From Lachnospiraceae bacterium (lineage in GTDB: Bacteria > Bacillota > Clostridia > Lachnospirales > Lachnospiraceae), in assembly GCA_900770225.1 (NCBI GenBank), contig CAAGJU010000091.1:1-15112 (forward strand): a DNA stretch of 15,112 bases. Reading direction: 5' to 3'. Under the pieces are notes generated by a model that worked only from the letters and a program-made list of their open reading frames with translations, was not told the origin of the DNA and made no database searches. The position numbers were made by a program, and so were the translations under genes. Position 1 is the first letter of the stretch; every line of letters begins with the position of its first letter. This document shows positions 13,066 through 15,112 of this stretch, in pieces.

Positions 13066-14904
13066 ATGTGTGGAATTGTCGGATATACAGGAAGCGGAGC
13101 AAAGCAGGCGGCGCCGATCCTTCTGGACAGCCTGTCAAAACTTGAGTACAGAGGCTATGATTCAGCCGGCATGGCTGTCTATGATGACGAGACGAAGAGC
13201 ATTCAGTTCCAGAAGACGGTCGGACGTCTGAAGGGGCTCTATGACAGGACGCACGGCGGCGCGGATCTGAAGGGAACCTGCGGCATCGGTCACACGCGCT
13301 GGGCAACGCACGGGGAACCGACGGAGGTGAACGCGCATCCGCATCTCAATTCAAAACAGACGATCGCCGTCGTTCACAACGGCATTATCGAGAATTACCT
13401 GCGGTGGAGAAAAAGACTGCAGGACAAGGGCTATATTTTTAAATCGGATACCGATACGGAAGTCATCGTGCAGATGCTGGATTACTATTACGACGGCGAC
13501 CCGCTGAAGACGATCACGACCGTAATGCAGCGGCTGGAGGGCTCGTATGCACTCGGCATCCTGTTCAGCGATCATCCGGGCGAGATCTACGCGGCGCGCA
13601 AGGACAGCCCGCTGATCGTCGGAAAAGCAGACGACGCCGCTTTTATCGCGTCGGACGTGCCGGCCATCCTGAGCTACACGAGAAACGTATATTACATGGA
13701 AAATGAAGAGGTGGCGCGCCTCACGCCCGGTGCCGTTGAATTTTTCAACATCGACGAGGAACCGGTGCAGAAGGAGGCTGTCACGGTCAGCTGGGATATT
13801 CACGCGGCCGAAAAGGGCGGCTATGAGTATTTCATGCTGAAGGAGATCCACGAGGAGCCGAAGGCGGTCAGCGATACGCTGAATCCGAGGATCCGCGACG
13901 GACATGTGGTCATCGATGAACTGGACATGACGGACGAGGAGATCCGCGGGATCCACAAGCTTTTCATTGTCGCCTGCGGCAGCGCCTATCACGCCGGCGT
14001 GACGGGCAAATATGTAATGGAGGGCCTGGCACGCATTCCCGTCGAGGTCGATATCGCATCGGAATTCCGTTATCGTGACCCGATCATCGAGGAGGGCGAC
14101 TACGTTATCATCATCAGCCAGTCGGGTGAGACGGCGGATTCGCTGGCAGCGCTTCGCGAGGCGAAGAAGCGCGGCGCACGGACGCTCGGCATCATCAATG
14201 TGGTGGGCAGTTCGATCGCGCGGGAGGCTGACAACGTGATGTACACCTGGGCCGGCCCGGAGATCGCCGTTGCGACGACGAAGGCTTACCAGACACAGCT
14301 GATCGCGATGTATCTGCTCAGCATCCGCTTCGCGAAAGCCCGTGGAAAAATAGATGACGCGCAGGAGAAGGCCCTGATCGATGATCTGAAGGCACTGCCG
14401 GAACAGATCCGCATGCAGCTGGCGAGCAAGGCGGATATTCAGAAGTTCGCGAACCGCTATCTCGCGGCGGAGCATGTATTTTTTATCGGAAGAGGCATCG
14501 ATTACGCGATCTCACTCGAGGGATCGCTGAAGCTGAAGGAGATCTCCTATGTGCATTCGGAGGCGTACCCGGCGGGTGAGCTGAAACACGGTACGATCTC
14601 ACTGATTGAGGACGGGCGGCTGGTTGTCGCCGTGCTGACACAGCCGAACCTGATCAAGAAGGAGATCAGCAATATCGTCGAGGTCAAGAGCCGCGGTGCG
14701 TTCGTCATGGCTGTGACGACGGTCGGCAACACGGATGTGGAGAAGACGGCGGATTACGTGGTCTACGTACCGAAGACGAATCCGTATTTCGTGAATTCAC
14801 TGGCGGTCGTTCCGCTGCAGCTGTTCGGCTATTATGTGGCGATCGGCAGGGGTCTGGATGTGGATAAGCCGCGGAACCTGGCGAAGTCCGTGACCGTGGA
14901 GTAA
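13066..14904 (+). CDS. glmS: Glutamine--fructose-6-phosphate aminotransferase (isomerizing)
   Basis: This 612-residue enzyme makes glucosamine-6-phosphate from fructose-6-phosphate and glutamine, the first step of UDP-GlcNAc and cell-wall synthesis. The N-terminal class II glutaminase domain (1-about 240) begins MCGIVGYTG, with the catalytic Cys next to the initiator Met, and includes GIGHTRWATHGEPTEVNAHPH and VVHNGIIENY. Two SIS sugar-isomerase domains follow, with IIISQSGETADS and VATTKAYQTQ in the first and FFIGRG, EGSLKLKEISY and EAYPAGELKHG in the second. The protein ends in the family C-terminus PRNLAKSVTVE. The start must be 13066 because Cys2 has to become the N-terminal nucleophile; an in-frame ATG at 13018 is rejected. 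GAGAGGAG lies 11 bases upstream. Expression is controlled by the ribozyme in the leader. It is flanked by terminators, so it is monocistronic. Confidence 0.98.
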   Translation: MCGIVGYTGSGAKQAAPILLDSLSKLEYRGYDSAGMAVYDDETKSIQFQKTVGRLKGLYDRTHGGADLKGTCGIGHTRWATHGEPTEVNAHPHLNSKQTIAVVHNGIIENYLRWRKRLQDKGYIFKSDTDTEVIVQMLDYYYDGDPLKTITTVMQRLEGSYALGILFSDHPGEIYAARKDSPLIVGKADDAAFIASDVPAILSYTRNVYYMENEEVARLTPGAVEFFNIDEEPVQKEAVTVSWDIHAAEKGGYEYFMLKEIHEEPKAVSDTLNPRIRDGHVVIDELDMTDEEIRGIHKLFIVACGSAYHAGVTGKYVMEGLARIPVEVDIASEFRYRDPIIEEGDYVIIISQSGETADSLAALREAKKRGARTLGIINVVGSSIAREADNVMYTWAGPEIAVATTKAYQTQLIAMYLLSIRFAKARGKIDDAQEKALIDDLKALPEQIRMQLASKADIQKFANRYLAAEHVFFIGRGIDYAISLEGSLKLKEISYVHSEAYPAGELKHGTISLIEDGRLVVAVLTQPNLIKKEISNIVEVKSRGAFVMAVTTVGNTDVEKTADYVVYVPKTNPYFVNSLAVVPLQLFGYYVAIGRGLDVDKPRNLAKSVTVE

Positions 14905-14982
14905 TGTAAAGATCGCGGGAGCGTGTAGCGATCCGGTTATCATACTTATGGCACCCACATCATGTAAAAGAAAGAAAAGAAA

Positions 14983-15024
14983 GCAGGCGCTGCGGATGGA
15001 TGTTCCGCAGCGCCTGCCTGTTTT
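14983..15024 (+). terminator. Intrinsic terminator after glmS
   Basis: GCAGGCGCTGCGGA (14983-14996) pairs perfectly with TCCGCAGCGCCTGC (15004-15017) across a seven-base loop, followed by CTGTTTTTATT. A 6-bp hairpin (14911-14916 with 14928-14933) lies between the glmS stop and this terminator. Confidence 0.95.
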
Positions 15025-15037
15025 TATTGTATAAGTC

Positions 15038-15102
15038 CGTCGCATGCCAGAGGCGGACTGCACACCCGAAGGGCGTGCAAGGCCGACTATGGCTTTGCGA
15101 CG
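15038..15102. other. Structured element at the right edge
   Basis: CGTCGCA (15038-15044) is complementary to TGCGACG (15096-15102). They enclose a strong inner hairpin, TGCAC-CCC (15059-15067), loop GAA, GGG-GTGCA (15071-15079). The arrangement looks like a folded RNA or a palindromic intergenic repeat lying between terminator and window end. I recognise no family, and the window stops before any neighbour gene. Confidence 0.4.
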
Positions 15103-15112
15103 ACAACAAGTA

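Noticed and set aside
13351..14475. 374-codon open frame antisense to glmS
   Set aside because: It is the GC-rich mirror frame of a certain gene; composition is Arg/His/Asp/Leu-rich without recognisable domains.

Overview
The window looks like chromosomal DNA of a Bacillota (Firmicutes) bacterium, probably a fermentative gut Clostridia or Erysipelotrichia member. The evidence is a glmS ribozyme in front of glmS, a T-box leader, strong AGGAGG-type ribosome binding sites, intrinsic terminators, and cytoplasmic glycosidases next to a TRAP transporter. Species cannot be named from the sequence. The left part contains AT-rich, damaged accessory genes; the right part (TRAP transporter, glmS) is more GC-rich and intact.

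Layout. (1) 1-2150 is a decaying accessory patch. A minus-strand AlbA_2/Schlafen-type putative transcriptional regulator has lost its C-terminus at a threefold 22-bp repeat. Its promoter abuts the C-terminal remnant of a large SMC-like ATPase that has lost its N-terminus. (2) 2282-5420 holds a GH43 glycosidase with a discoidin-type domain and an alpha/beta hydrolase of the monoacylglycerol-lipase type, closed by a long nested hairpin terminator. (3) 5598-7435 holds an orphan HipB-like antitoxin, whose expected HipA partner is reduced to a five-codon stub, and next to it an IS110-family element with a probable bridge-RNA region. (4) 7491-8846 is a GH1 beta-glucosidase. (5) 8955-12667 is a transcription unit with a near-consensus promoter, a T-box leader, a TRAP small permease subunit, and an 808-residue protein that joins the TRAP large permease to its own substrate-binding protein. 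It ends in a strong terminator. (6) 12776-15020 is glmS with an extended -10 promoter, a glmS ribozyme, the gene and a terminator. A further structured element sits at the right edge.

How it fits together. The GH43 and GH1 enzymes lack export signals, so they probably act on imported plant or host oligosaccharides. The TRAP system imports an organic acid of unknown identity using an ion gradient. Its T-box implies that expression responds to uncharged tRNA, with an Ile codon (AUC) the better specifier candidate, so the substrate may be an amino acid precursor such as a 2-oxo acid; that is inference. glmS is controlled by its product, glucosamine-6-phosphate, through the self-cleaving ribozyme.

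The most unusual item is the T-box-controlled TRAP transporter whose binding protein is covalently tethered to the permease and rich in cysteine.
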